Counted from the first letter of the stretch, positions 1-10,000 are shown. The stretch: 64,000 nucleotides of DNA from an uncultured Draconibacterium sp. (GCA_947492175.1 CANLMQ010000004.1:124001-188000); one strand, 5' to 3'. Numbers and translations are program-made. Notes: a model not told the origin generated them from the letters alone.

Positions 1-586
1 CCGGCTTGGTGCAAGAAATCCGCGCTGCAATTACCTGATCTTTTTCAGAAGCAAAAACTTCTCTGGTATATTGAGTTTCAGGAGCAGAAAAATAACTGGT
101 TTTCACTAGTCCTTGTTGCAGGTTCAAACCATTTCTATAATCCGTATCGCAATATTGAATGGGGGCAAATGTGCGGTATTCCTTTGCTGAAGTAAAATCC
201 AGCCAAAGGTTCCCAAGCAGTTGGTACGATCCAAAACTCAGGAAATTCTTTTCAGTAAGTGAAAGAATATCTTTACAAATGTTGTTTGCCTCTTCATACT
301 TACCCTCAAAAATTAAAGACTGAGCTTTTCGAATAGTTTCCTGCGCTTTTGGATTATCGCCATGATGCGGGCGTCCGGACCATAGTGTGTTTTCATTCAA
401 CAAAATCCGTTCTTTCCCGGTTTGTCCAAAAACCATTGCCCCTAAACGTCCGTTTCCAACCGGAAGTGCTTCGGTAAATTGATAAGCAGGCTTGTCGTAC
501 CACAATTTCAAATCGTTTGATTCTTGAGCCCTTGCCCAAAACGAATTGGTTAAGATGATTAATATGCAGGTAATAACTACTCTCAT
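1..586 (-). CDS. GH95-type alpha-L-fucosidase/galactosidase, N-terminal part (cut by window edge)
   Basis: Translating leftward from the ATG at 586 gives an open frame to the window edge, about 195 residues. It has a signal peptide (MRVVITCILIILTNSFWARA) followed by the N-terminal beta-sandwich signature of GH95: LWYDKPA near residue 27, EALPVGNGRLGAMVFG near 39-54, and LNENTLWSGRPHHGDNP. These are the hallmark of alpha-L-fucosidase-like enzymes, which remove alpha-1,2-fucose or alpha-L-galactose from glycans. The catalytic barrel lies outside the window, so activity cannot be judged. The start codon overlaps the stop of the GH123-like gene (ATGA), so the two are translationally coupled. It is the last visible gene of the operon that starts with the PIG-L deacetylase at 9990. 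Confidence 0.85.
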   Translation of the reverse strand, partial: MRVVITCILIILTNSFWARAQESNDLKLWYDKPAYQFTEALPVGNGRLGAMVFGQTGKERILLNENTLWSGRPHHGDNPKAQETIRKAQSLIFEGKYEEANNICKDILSLTEKNFLSFGSYQLLGNLWLDFTSAKEYRTFAPIQYCDTDYRNGLNLQQGLVKTSYFSAPETQYTREVFASEKDQVIAARISCTKP

Positions 587-2868
587 AATTCGTCCTTCGC
601 GCGACTAAACTTTTCCAATAATTCTCCCATCTGCTTTCTGTAATTCATCAAAACCTCCGGATTCTTGGTATATACACGGTCGCTGGTAAAAACCTCGTCT
701 CCAAAACCAAGCAGCTGCCTGGCTTTAGTTACCAAACTCTTTTGATCCGGGGAGGCAGACTCAACGTACTTTTCCAACATTATCATGTAATCGTAATCGT
801 CTATTCCTTCGCGCATTATTTCCAGTCGTACCGATGGAACAGGACCTCTGAGGTATTTTGTTTTATCGTTATTGGGATCCCGATTTGGAGGATAAAAGAA
901 CATTCCGTCGCCATTACCAAACTCCATTCCGCCGCCAACCGGAGCACCGTAACTGCCTTTGTAAGTCATCGGATCGTCCCAGATATTCTGCAAAACTCCC
1001 GGAGGAGAACAAGCAGCAGTATTCCAAACATTGGCCGACCAGACTAAAATTCCTTTTAAGTTGTAGCGATACGACATCCACAACCACATTCTCAAGTTTA
1101 TGGCATCTGCATCGATAAACAGATTGACATGCGGATCTTTAGGCCAGCACATCAAATACGACCACATTTCGCGTCCCTGTTCCATCCATTTCTTCGATTT
1201 TTCAGGATTGAACTGGATTAAGACCGGACACCCGATATCGGTGACATCCATAATCTCCGGACCCGGATTGTTTTCAGTAATAAAACGTTTTAATTTGGGA
1301 GCCGCAGCATGAATTGTTTTCATCCCCTCACGCACAAACTCGTAATCTTCGTGTTTGGGCTCATCAACCCAATAAAGGTATTCTTTTCCGAGCCAGCCAT
1401 TTTTCTCCAGGTTTTGCTCAAAAGCACCCAAATACCGGGTTATTAATTTTTTGTACTCGTCGGTTCCGTTAACAAAACCGCCAAACCATCCGGCTTTTCG
1501 GCCATAATAAGCACCTTCCCTTAACTCCGGCACCTTAAACCTAAAACCGGTAAACCCGTAACCATCAAGGTATTTATGAGCTGCATAATTGAACTCGGAA
1601 AAATCAATCTCCAGATCTAATTCGTCAATATTCTGTTCAAAATCGCCATGAGGTAAAAGATTTTCTCCGGTTTGAACATCGGTAAAACTCAAATTGTCCA
1701 TCCAGAAAACTCCTGTTAATTCGCCCCGTGCAAAAGGAACAACCGGATAAAACTGAACGCTAACATACTTTGCCTCGGCAGGAATCGGGCGGCAAGCAAT
1801 CAACCGGTCTACCAGAATTGGATTTTCCGGATCGAGCAAAAGACTATCTTTTTTCCAGCTTACACTTCCCTCGTAAATCGCTCCCTGAAGGTGCCAGTGA
1901 ATTTGCTCTTTATTGGCGTCATAACTTTTTACTGAAACAAAATACTTTTGGCCTTCCTCCAGTGTTTTTGCCCACCACTTTAATAAATAAGGTTTTTCGG
2001 GAGTAACTTCAATCAGTTCTTTGGCCCGGCCTTCAATATTCGAACGAACACTATTATCGTTTACCTGGTACGAATACCTTCCCTCAAACACAGTGTCAGG
2101 ATCGAAAGTACCTCCTACCCATTTTACACCTTTCACACTTTTCCGGATCGGATACTGGTCGAATATTTCCTGCGGAGAAATCCGGTACTCTTTAAAACTC
2201 TGATAATAGAGATCGAGTACCTGCTTTAATTCTTCTTTGGTTTCCAGATTGTGATACTGGTGAATCAATCCTGAATAAAGATTAAAAGCAGAACGAATAT
2301 GGGGAACTTCAGGCATTGCGAAATCCCATACTTTAAGTTCAACGGGAATGGAAGTCTCCCAATTTTCAGAAGCGAATTTTATATCTGCTTTGTAGATTCC
2401 GGGAGTTGTATTCTCCGGCACTTTTACCGTAAACCACAAGGGAATATTTACTCCTGCTTTGGCATCGAATGGTTTTTCGTACAGTGGCAACGGATCAGGA
2501 TACCACCCTGCCTGATGGTATTTTCCTGATGGTTTGGTAACATGAACATATTCTACCTGCCTGATTTTCACATTGGCTGCCGGAATCACTTTAGCTCCCT
2601 TCCGCGTAAAATCAGTGATTGAAACTGAAACATTCTTTAATTCGGACAAAGGTGATAAAACCACTTGGAATCCTTCGTATTCATTACGGGCCGCCTGAAT
2701 TTGAATTTTCCCTTTTTGATCCGGAACAGGAGCATCGTGCATTATTTTACTGGTGTTCATTGCCCACCATACTTTACACTCCGGGGTGTTCTCCACTAAT
2801 AAACCATTGGCTTCGGCTGCCCAAACAAACGTAAAAACAACAGAAATAAGTAAAATAGCTCGTATCAT
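583..2868 (-). CDS. GH123-like (DUF4091) exported glycosidase with inserted beta-sandwich
   Basis: A 761-residue protein with a signal peptide (residues 1-20). An N-terminal beta-sandwich (about 30-185) contains the AARNEYEGFQVVLSP motif typical of the DUF4091/GH123 family. Residues about 245-415 look like an inserted carbohydrate-binding-type beta-sandwich (FDPDTVFEGRYSY start, GVFWMDNLSF end). The TIM-barrel part carries YWVDEPKHEDY with adjacent Asp502-Glu503, matching the catalytic Asp-Glu pair of GH123 exo-beta-N-acetylgalactosaminidases. The family-typical REGIDDYDYMIMLE lies near 687-699. GH123 enzymes use the substrate N-acetyl group in catalysis, so a beta-GalNAc-type substrate is likely but not proven. 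It starts 3 bp after the stop of the toroid gene and overlaps the GH95 start. It could be a DUF4091 relative with another specificity. Confidence 0.75.
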   Translation of the reverse strand: MIRAILLISVVFTFVWAAEANGLLVENTPECKVWWAMNTSKIMHDAPVPDQKGKIQIQAARNEYEGFQVVLSPLSELKNVSVSITDFTRKGAKVIPAANVKIRQVEYVHVTKPSGKYHQAGWYPDPLPLYEKPFDAKAGVNIPLWFTVKVPENTTPGIYKADIKFASENWETSIPVELKVWDFAMPEVPHIRSAFNLYSGLIHQYHNLETKEELKQVLDLYYQSFKEYRISPQEIFDQYPIRKSVKGVKWVGGTFDPDTVFEGRYSYQVNDNSVRSNIEGRAKELIEVTPEKPYLLKWWAKTLEEGQKYFVSVKSYDANKEQIHWHLQGAIYEGSVSWKKDSLLLDPENPILVDRLIACRPIPAEAKYVSVQFYPVVPFARGELTGVFWMDNLSFTDVQTGENLLPHGDFEQNIDELDLEIDFSEFNYAAHKYLDGYGFTGFRFKVPELREGAYYGRKAGWFGGFVNGTDEYKKLITRYLGAFEQNLEKNGWLGKEYLYWVDEPKHEDYEFVREGMKTIHAAAPKLKRFITENNPGPEIMDVTDIGCPVLIQFNPEKSKKWMEQGREMWSYLMCWPKDPHVNLFIDADAINLRMWLWMSYRYNLKGILVWSANVWNTAACSPPGVLQNIWDDPMTYKGSYGAPVGGGMEFGNGDGMFFYPPNRDPNNDKTKYLRGPVPSVRLEIMREGIDDYDYMIMLEKYVESASPDQKSLVTKARQLLGFGDEVFTSDRVYTKNPEVLMNYRKQMGELLEKFSRAKDEL

Positions 2869-2871
2869 ATT

Positions 2872-4542
2872 TTAAAAAATAATCGTTTTTGTTTTCGAAT
2901 TTTCATCAGAAGAGTGGATGGTTAACACTCCCCCTTTATTTAGTTTTTCCCAGGTCCAGCCTTCATTCTGTAACGAGGAGCTTTCTTTTATTTTTCTATC
3001 ACCCGCCATAATTTTAGAGGGCTTATTGATTAGCCTGAATTTCTGAGTCGATTGGGCGGCGTAGGTTGAATACTGAATCTTCTCCTTATTGTATTCAATA
3101 CCTTGGACTACGGATGACGAGCGTAGCATGTGGTTTTCGTCAGCAGGAGCCCACTCCGGAACGGCAGCCAAAACATCGATAAAATGGCGAACATAATCGC
3201 TGTAGCCATCCGAAAACCAGGAAGCCAGATAATCGGGCCCTACGGCTACCACACCATTGTCGTAAGTCATATATGTGGCTGTGTTCAGGTAACGAAATGT
3301 CTGGTCTTTAAACCATTCGTTTGCAGTTTTTTCGTACCAAAGTGCGCAAGCCGACGCGTATCGGGCAGAATGACTTCCCATCGGTCGGTAACACCACAAC
3401 TGTTCATTCATGGCATCCATTCCTTCGGTTTTAAATGCCGATACGGCATAGTATAAAAGTGCCGGCACGTGTACCTCCGGATTCTTGTCATGTTCCGGAT
3501 TGACTGTAAGATATTTAGCCAGTTCTACCGGTGTAATCTGAACCCGGTTTGCAAGTTGTGGATCATGGTCTACATCTTCGAAATAACCATTCCACACGAA
3601 TGTTCTAAGCGGCCCATTTTTTCCATACAACCAGTTCCAGGCAATTTCAGTTGCATTTTTATAGACTGTACATTCTTCTTCTGAAAGATTAATCTGTTTT
3701 TGTATCCGAATTAATTCACGAAATAATTTAACCGGCTCCAGTACATTTGAGCAATACTGATCGAATATTTCACCGGTTCGCGCATTTACCCGAAAGGGCC
3801 AGGGCGACATGCCTATCCGCACCTCGTAATTCTCCTGATCGGATGTAACAGGCTTGATTTCGCGTATATTCTTTGCCAATGCATCAGCACAATGAATAGC
3901 AGCCTCCAGGTATTTTGTTTCTTCGGTAATCTGGTAAAACTTAAGATAAGCATAGCCCAACTCCCCAACTTTATCCGGTTCAATTACCTGGTATCCATCT
4001 CCGCGTCTTCCCTGCCACCAGGTGGCTCCATAGTATTCTGTTTCAAAAGGATTGGCACTGGCATAGGGAACATTGCCCCAACTAAAATTTTCAGGAGTTG
4101 TTCCGTGTTCCAACTGGTAATCGAGCATTTCGCGCACCATCTGAATGTACCTTCTGTCGCCTGTGTAAGCATAATATTGAACTGCAAAACTTTGTACAGA
4201 ACCGGCAAAAACGCAGGCAGGATTATTAATCCACCTTCGGGCTACGAAGCTTTTATCAGGTGTCATATGTGGTCCTTTAAAACAACAGGTAACATAGTAC
4301 ATTGGCAGTCCGGTTTGAGGCTCTGTCGGTGTATCCAATAAAAACTCAGAAGCAAGTTTTATGACGTGATTATAACCAGCTCCCGGCATTTCAGGCGAAT
4401 ACCAGCTTAGTATTTTTCCTGATTCATCATAAACAACCTTGCGTCCGCAAATGGAGTCCGGCTGTTGTGCATTACCCAAAAAACCAATAAGCAGTAACAG
4501 TATTAGTATTGTAACTCTATTCCCTTTTCTCATTGTTCTCAT
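2872..4542 (-). CDS. Exported (alpha/alpha)-toroid protein, function unknown
   Basis: 556 residues with a hydrophobic N-terminal signal (about residues 10-25, ending near GNAQQ). I do not recognise a named family. The sequence has the look of a six-hairpin (alpha/alpha) toroid: repeated amphipathic helices with aromatic-rich segments such as YYGATWWQGRRGDGYQVIEP, GELGYAYLKFYQITEE, YLEAAIHCADALAKN and MSPWPFRVNARTGEI. Such folds occur in glycosidases, polysaccharide lyases and sugar epimerases. A short C-terminal beta region (about 480-556) may pack against it. A second in-frame Met at residue 4 is an equally good start. It sits 22 bp after GH78 and 3 bp before the GH123-like gene, so it probably acts on the same glycan. 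Candidate for an undescribed glycan-active family. Confidence 0.5.
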   Translation of the reverse strand: MRTMRKGNRVTILILLLLIGFLGNAQQPDSICGRKVVYDESGKILSWYSPEMPGAGYNHVIKLASEFLLDTPTEPQTGLPMYYVTCCFKGPHMTPDKSFVARRWINNPACVFAGSVQSFAVQYYAYTGDRRYIQMVREMLDYQLEHGTTPENFSWGNVPYASANPFETEYYGATWWQGRRGDGYQVIEPDKVGELGYAYLKFYQITEETKYLEAAIHCADALAKNIREIKPVTSDQENYEVRIGMSPWPFRVNARTGEIFDQYCSNVLEPVKLFRELIRIQKQINLSEEECTVYKNATEIAWNWLYGKNGPLRTFVWNGYFEDVDHDPQLANRVQITPVELAKYLTVNPEHDKNPEVHVPALLYYAVSAFKTEGMDAMNEQLWCYRPMGSHSARYASACALWYEKTANEWFKDQTFRYLNTATYMTYDNGVVAVGPDYLASWFSDGYSDYVRHFIDVLAAVPEWAPADENHMLRSSSVVQGIEYNKEKIQYSTYAAQSTQKFRLINKPSKIMAGDRKIKESSSLQNEGWTWEKLNKGGVLTIHSSDENSKTKTIIF

Positions 4543-4564
4543 TTTTTGTAAAAATCCATCGTAC

Positions 4565-7201
4565 TTAAACAGCAGTGTATGTTATCACATACTTTCCGCT
4601 TCCTATTCCCACTCCTGAATCTGTTGAGTCCGTTACATCATATCTTTCCCCATCAAGAGTATATTCTCCAACACCTTTAGGAATTATAACTTCCGCTTCC
4701 ACTCCAACAGGAATCTCAATTTCCATCCTCATTTTATCTTTCGTTTTTTCCCAGTTTACCTGTACTTTTCCATACGGCGTTTCCGTCCATGTTTTTGCCC
4801 ATGTAATACTTTCCGGTACTTGCGGCTGAATTATCACCTTCCGGTAGGCTGAACTCCCGTCGGCCTGCCGTATTCCTCCCAATGCCTTATAAAACCAGGA
4901 ACCAACTCCATTGTAGCAGTTATGTATCCGGCTCCGATCGCCGTTCCAGTGCTCCCATGTAGTTGTTGCTCCATTCTCGATCATGTGCAGATAGCCCGGA
5001 TAAGCTTTCTTTTTCAGCATGGAATACATCAAATCAACCTTCTTGCTATCGGTTGCCCATTCCGTAAAAACCGGAATTCCCACTAATCCGCAGGCAAAAT
5101 GCCCCTTGTTTTTTTGTTTGATTGTATTGACAAGGTTGCCAGAAACTGAATCGACTAAATGAGCAGGAACAACATTAGCCAATAACGGATACGTCAAATC
5201 GATTTGAGAGCCTGTTGCATAGCTGTTTTCTTTTTCATCGAAAAAAGACTTGTGAATCTTTTCTTTTAGCTGGTTTCCTTTCTGCCGATAACCGACTGCA
5301 TCTGCCTCTTTTCCCATTACTGTCGCAATTTTCTGTATTTGGTCGTAACAAACTGCAATAAAACAGTTATTAACCACATCAACAGAAGTTTCTGCCGTTT
5401 GGTCAACTCCTTCAGGGCTTGCCCAATCGCCCAGGTACCAGCCCCGGTAATCGGTATCTTCCCACTTCTTCAGCAAACCGTCAACCATATTGGTTTCTAC
5501 AAAACCAAGCCATTTTTGCATCAATGGGTAATACTTCTCCAACACAGAGACATCTCCATAATTCAGGTATGTATTCCACGGAGCTGCAATAATAAAACCA
5601 CACCAGTACGGGCCACCACCTGCATCAATCGGACTGGGAGCAGTGTGGGGCAAATCGCCGTTGGGGCGCATACAATCGGCCCAGGCCTGAAGCCAGTTAC
5701 TGTAAAGAGGATATAAACCGAACATGGTTTGCGCAGTAACAGTTGATGCGTTACCATCGCCACCGTACCCCAACCGTTCCAACTGAGGGCAATCTACGAT
5801 ATAACCACCCAGACTTAAACACTGCATCGTATAGTGCAGCATGTCGTGAATCCTGTTAATCTCGGGATCAGAGCACTTAAAACCTGAGGTAGTTTTATAG
5901 GCGGTACGAATTAAGTAGGCTTTAACTGATTCCTGGCGTGGAGCCTCATTTATGTTTGAAATTTTTACATACCTGAACCCGTGGTAATTAAATTTATTCT
6001 TAAAGACTTCATTGCCTTCTCCTGAAGCGATGTATTTATCAGTTTGCCTTTGATCAACTATCTCACCGTTTTCATCCAAATGGTCGCAATATTCCAGCGT
6101 TATTTCCTGAGACTTTTGCAGCTTTGGGAAACTTATTTCAAACCACCCGGTGAGGTTTTTACCCATATCTACCAAATATGCTTTTTCTGACAACTGCTTA
6201 ATATCAACCGGGGTTATGGTCTCAGTAATTTTGTTTTGTTCTGTCATTTGAGGGCTAACATTATGATCAGGTATGCTTACTTCAGAAACAGGAAGCCATG
6301 CGTTTGTAGTGCTTTCGGATGAAAAACACTCACCTCCATAACGCCCCGATCTCCATCGTCCGATTCGGGTATATTGGCTACTTCTTCCAAGCCATGTCGA
6401 ATCAGTAACAAGAACAACATCCCTTTTCAAATCTGAAATTTGCTCTAACTGTGCTTTTACAACAGGGCCTGCATTTGTTACCCCCGGATATCCCTTGCTA
6501 TACCAACCACTTCCGAGCCAAAACATCAGCTCATTCTTCCCTTCTTTTAAAGAAAATGAAACATCGTAAGTAACTACCAACGATCGTTTATCGAACTGAG
6601 AAACTGCGGGAGAAAGAACACTTTCTCCCACTTTCTCACCATTTAAATACACTTCGTGATACCCCAATGAATTTACATGAAGAAGCATTTTCTTCCCTGC
6701 ATTATCGAAATTGAATGATTTTTTTAACTGCGGACATTCACTATCCCCGGCCTTTGTGGGAAAACCTATATAAGAAGCGTGCCAATCAGCTTTACTCAAC
6801 AATCCAACGCTAAATTCTGCAACCTGGCTCCAGGGCGAAACATTACCCGTATTATCCCACACCCGCACTTTCCAGTAGGCAGCACTCCCTGGTTTTAGCG
6901 GCTTACCTCCATAAGTGAACCAAATACTGGCAGAAGATTCTGTTTTTCCGGAGTCCCACATATCAGCATTATTATTTTCAAGTTCATCCCTGTCGCTTGA
7001 AACCATAACCTGAAAGGCTTTTTGTTCGGCTCCTTTCCTGCTACCCGAAATTCTCCAGCTAAAACGAGGTACTGTCGTATCAATTCCTAACGGATCAACC
7101 AAATTCTCACAACAAAGATTGTCAACAATGATCTGTTCCTTTGGCTCACATCCGGAAATCAATAAAACAGAACACAACTGAAGAAAAACAAACAGGCGCA
7201 T
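4565..7201 (-). CDS. GH78 alpha-L-rhamnosidase, lipoprotein
   Basis: I chose the Met at 7201, not the further upstream one at 7246. It gives a clean lipoprotein signal (MRLFVFLQLCSVLLISGC, Cys18) and avoids overlap with the phosphatase gene, which stops at 7212. The 878-residue product follows the GH78 order: Fn3-like domain (CENLVDPLGIDTTVPRFSW start), two beta-sandwich modules, then the (alpha/alpha)6 catalytic domain. DCPQLERLGYGGD at about 470-482 supplies the acidic residues that are catalytic in characterised GH78 enzymes, and TTWEHWNGD near the C-terminal third supplies the further conserved Glu. The C-terminal beta domain ends the protein. It cleaves terminal alpha-L-rhamnose, probably at the cell surface or in the periplasm as a lipid-anchored enzyme. 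Confidence 0.9.
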   Translation of the reverse strand: MRLFVFLQLCSVLLISGCEPKEQIIVDNLCCENLVDPLGIDTTVPRFSWRISGSRKGAEQKAFQVMVSSDRDELENNNADMWDSGKTESSASIWFTYGGKPLKPGSAAYWKVRVWDNTGNVSPWSQVAEFSVGLLSKADWHASYIGFPTKAGDSECPQLKKSFNFDNAGKKMLLHVNSLGYHEVYLNGEKVGESVLSPAVSQFDKRSLVVTYDVSFSLKEGKNELMFWLGSGWYSKGYPGVTNAGPVVKAQLEQISDLKRDVVLVTDSTWLGRSSQYTRIGRWRSGRYGGECFSSESTTNAWLPVSEVSIPDHNVSPQMTEQNKITETITPVDIKQLSEKAYLVDMGKNLTGWFEISFPKLQKSQEITLEYCDHLDENGEIVDQRQTDKYIASGEGNEVFKNKFNYHGFRYVKISNINEAPRQESVKAYLIRTAYKTTSGFKCSDPEINRIHDMLHYTMQCLSLGGYIVDCPQLERLGYGGDGNASTVTAQTMFGLYPLYSNWLQAWADCMRPNGDLPHTAPSPIDAGGGPYWCGFIIAAPWNTYLNYGDVSVLEKYYPLMQKWLGFVETNMVDGLLKKWEDTDYRGWYLGDWASPEGVDQTAETSVDVVNNCFIAVCYDQIQKIATVMGKEADAVGYRQKGNQLKEKIHKSFFDEKENSYATGSQIDLTYPLLANVVPAHLVDSVSGNLVNTIKQKNKGHFACGLVGIPVFTEWATDSKKVDLMYSMLKKKAYPGYLHMIENGATTTWEHWNGDRSRIHNCYNGVGSWFYKALGGIRQADGSSAYRKVIIQPQVPESITWAKTWTETPYGKVQVNWEKTKDKMRMEIEIPVGVEAEVIIPKGVGEYTLDGERYDVTDSTDSGVGIGSGKYVITYTAV

Positions 7202-7211
7202 GATAAATGTG

Positions 7212-9092
7212 TTATTTACGATATTTGATAAGTGAATTGAAATCAACCATTTTATTGTCTTGTGTTCCTACTAAGAGGTTCAACGTTTCGCGCCTCGTAA
7301 AATCGAAATATTGGACTTCGAAATGATGAATCCCTTTTTCCAAGGCTACATAATTTTCTTTGCTGATTTCGTAGTGAACACCATCATTATCAATGATCTC
7401 TTTACCATCAATTATTAAACGACTACCATCATACGACTCCAAAAAGAAGCGGTAAACATCGGTATCCGGAACAGTAAAACTACCTTTAAATCTTACGGCG
7501 AAATGATCTTTTGCACGCGGCACAACACCCGTTAGCGTTAACGAATCGAGCGAAAAAGAATTGGCAGCTTTCACTGCATCAAAATCAGGCAACTCAGTAA
7601 AATATCCTTCATGATAATCTGCTTTAACTTCTTTCATTGCCGATTTTTGTTTAGGCATTACCGGAAGTTTTACAACTGTTTTTACTGCTTCTCTACTTGC
7701 ATTGTTTACTCCATTCACTATGGCCGAAATAGTGGTTGTGTTATCAACAGTCACTGATTTTTTCTTTGTTACTGCCGATTTGTATACCCCGTCATTCAAG
7801 CGGAAATTAATAAATCCAGCTTCGTTTATATTCTCAATGGTTACGGTTGTAGAATCAATAAAATATTTATTGTTTGAGCTAATCATTGGAGGTACCAGAT
7901 TGGTTTTTGCAGTCACTTTTTCTTTTTCCCAAAAGTCAAATACCTTACCGGTAGTATCAATGGCTTCCACAAATAATTGGCTCCCCTGTATGCGGATATT
8001 CAAAAAATGATATGCGTTTTTGGCTTCTACCGAAAACCAGTTTATGTCGTTTGGAGTGTTCTTGAAACTTCCGCCACCTCCGCCGGTAATAAAATGAGTT
8101 ACCCCATTTTCCAGATCAATATGTTTTTTAAAAATCGGCCAGGTTCTTTCGTAATTGTGCACATGCCCGCAAAGCGTAAGGTCTACACCATAGGTTTCAT
8201 ACAAATTATTTAAATGAAAAAGATTCGGATCGCCTTTCGTTGCGGTTGCCCTTAACGAGCTCCGGTACGAATATTTATCGGAAGTAAACAAAGGATGATG
8301 GTGCACAACAATTTTCCAAGGCTCGGTTGTTGTTGCCAGTAAATTTTCAAGTTTTCGAAACTGTGCTGAACCCGGTAACACATCTTTATTCGTATCCACA
8401 AAAATCAGTCTTACATCGCCTTTGGTTATTGTGTAAAATGCATTGTCTTCAGGTAAATTGAAATACTGATAGAGTTTCTCATTATTCATTTCGTGGTTTC
8501 CCGCTGCCGGATACAAAGGAGTGTAACGAAGTAATTTGGTTGCCGGATAAAAAAATTCGTCTGTCCAGTCATCTTTGTTTGGACCGTACTGTACCAAATC
8601 GCCAACATGAACAATAAACTGCGGCCGTTCATGCGCCATTTGCTCAATAATCTTTCCCCAAACAACAGGATTCCCCTGGGTATCGCCAACTACCGAAAAT
8701 GATACAGGAGACTGATTGTAGTCTGAAGTTGTAACCTGTGTTACCGGACCTTTTATGGTATCACCGCTTTGATTAACGCTTACCACCTGGTAAAAATAAA
8801 GATCGTTGGCATTTAAACCTGTTATTGCATGATGATGCAATAGTTTAGGTGATTTATTATTGCTAACTACTTTAAACTCCGGATTTAAAATCTCATATGT
8901 ACTTTTTGCAAGATATACCTCGCCTTGGGCAGCTTCAGTTGTTTCCCACATTACCTGAAAAGAATTGCTGTTCAGATCAATTAAATATGGTTCTACAATA
9001 AAATCAAACGATTGTTTTTGTTGAGCAAAAACATGGTTGCCCACTAAGCAACAGATAAAAAGTAACAGTTTTATATAAATTAATTTCTTCAT
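7212..9092 (-). CDS. Purple-acid-phosphatase-like metallophosphoesterase with PA14 domain
   Basis: Start placed at the Met at 9092 (MKKLIYIKLLLFICCLVGNH signal peptide); an in-frame Met at 9104 is possible. An N-terminal fibronectin-like domain (about 30-125) precedes a calcineurin-type metallophosphatase domain with all metal-site motifs: VVGDTQGN, VGDLVQYG, GNHEMN (about 198), VVHHHP (about 263) and CGHVHNYER (about 308). The final Y-E-R and the Fn3 domain are typical of purple acid phosphatases. A chitobiase-C-type beta domain (about 400-460) and a C-terminal PA14-like sugar-binding domain (about 485-610, RLIIDGKEIIDNDG) follow. A PA14 domain in a PUL enzyme suggests glycan binding, so this may dephosphorylate a phosphorylated glycan. 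Phosphate scavenging is the alternative. Confidence 0.8.
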   Translation of the reverse strand: MKKLIYIKLLLFICCLVGNHVFAQQKQSFDFIVEPYLIDLNSNSFQVMWETTEAAQGEVYLAKSTYEILNPEFKVVSNNKSPKLLHHHAITGLNANDLYFYQVVSVNQSGDTIKGPVTQVTTSDYNQSPVSFSVVGDTQGNPVVWGKIIEQMAHERPQFIVHVGDLVQYGPNKDDWTDEFFYPATKLLRYTPLYPAAGNHEMNNEKLYQYFNLPEDNAFYTITKGDVRLIFVDTNKDVLPGSAQFRKLENLLATTTEPWKIVVHHHPLFTSDKYSYRSSLRATATKGDPNLFHLNNLYETYGVDLTLCGHVHNYERTWPIFKKHIDLENGVTHFITGGGGGSFKNTPNDINWFSVEAKNAYHFLNIRIQGSQLFVEAIDTTGKVFDFWEKEKVTAKTNLVPPMISSNNKYFIDSTTVTIENINEAGFINFRLNDGVYKSAVTKKKSVTVDNTTTISAIVNGVNNASREAVKTVVKLPVMPKQKSAMKEVKADYHEGYFTELPDFDAVKAANSFSLDSLTLTGVVPRAKDHFAVRFKGSFTVPDTDVYRFFLESYDGSRLIIDGKEIIDNDGVHYEISKENYVALEKGIHHFEVQYFDFTRRETLNLLVGTQDNKMVDFNSLIKYRK

Positions 9093-9222
9093 TTTATAAC
9101 ACAATTTTTAATTCAGGAGGGAAATACATTATTCAACTTTATAAATAGTACCGGATTGATTTCACTCTCGATTTTCTACTAAATATGACGATCAAAAAAC
9201 GATCAACACATACTTAAATTCC

Positions 9223-9990
9223 TTAAATAATATGCCTATTGGGACTTTGAACATGTCTGATAAAGCCTTCTGCATACTTTGTGTTGAACTCTAATCCGCG
9301 GAAAATTTCCATTTGGCCATGAGATTCCTGGTACCAATCATCTGGTTTTTGGCTTTTGTGTGCATTACAAGCCTTGTGTTTTTGTTCGATGGTTGACGTA
9401 ATATCAACATAATTAGATGGGCTAAAATTTTGAGATTGCCGTCCCGACATCACCTCGTAATAGTACATAACCGATTCTCTGCCATGATTATACCAGGCAT
9501 CGTAAACCAGAATTGAACATGCCCTGTGGTCGCGGTGCCGGTCGATTGGCCATTGATTAAAAACAATATCCGGCTTTTCTTCCTCTAAAAATTCAGATAC
9601 GGCTTTGTAATGCTCTTTTGTAACCTCACAATTGCCATCTATTTGCCCTAAAAATTTTGGTGTAGTATTCAAAATTTTACATGCTTCCAACGCCTCTGCT
9701 GTCCTTATTTTTGCTGCTTCATCATACGAAACCCCTTTTATACCGGCCTCTCCTCTTGTAAGGTAAGCAGAAATAACCTCGTGACCTTCATTTGCCAGAA
9801 GTGCTATGGTACCTCCACAACCGGTTTCCGGATCGTCGGGATGGGCGCCAAATACGATAATCTTAAGTTTTTGGGTAGACTCCGCTTCATTTCTATTCAT
9901 TGCAGAACCAACCATTGGTGTTCCCAACAATGTACATGCTACAGTTGGGACTGATACTTTTAACATATCGCGACGTGATACTTTTTTCAT
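9223..9990 (-). CDS. Tat-exported PIG-L/LmbE-family deacetylase
   Basis: 255 residues with a twin-arginine signal (SRRDMLK followed by a hydrophobic stretch to about residue 30). The catalytic domain has the PIG-L signature AHPDDPE at about 49-55 and a second zinc ligand motif RHRDH at about 151-155. The family is Zn-dependent and removes N-acetyl groups from GlcNAc-containing substrates. The Tat signal fits a protein folded with its metal before export. It is the first gene of the operon running to GH95, with a 130-bp gap to the phosphatase gene. In this context it probably N-deacetylates a HexNAc in the glycan or its oligosaccharides. The exact substrate cannot be read from sequence. Confidence 0.85.
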   Translation of the reverse strand: MKKVSRRDMLKVSVPTVACTLLGTPMVGSAMNRNEAESTQKLKIIVFGAHPDDPETGCGGTIALLANEGHEVISAYLTRGEAGIKGVSYDEAAKIRTAEALEACKILNTTPKFLGQIDGNCEVTKEHYKAVSEFLEEEKPDIVFNQWPIDRHRDHRACSILVYDAWYNHGRESVMYYYEVMSGRQSQNFSPSNYVDITSTIEQKHKACNAHKSQKPDDWYQESHGQMEIFRGLEFNTKYAEGFIRHVQSPNRHII

Positions 9991-10000
9991 CTTAGTATAA

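Noticed and set aside
742..1312. Plus-strand reading frames inside the GH123-like gene
   Set aside because: They lie antisense to a well-supported gene, have no signal, motif or spacing evidence, and look like random open frames.
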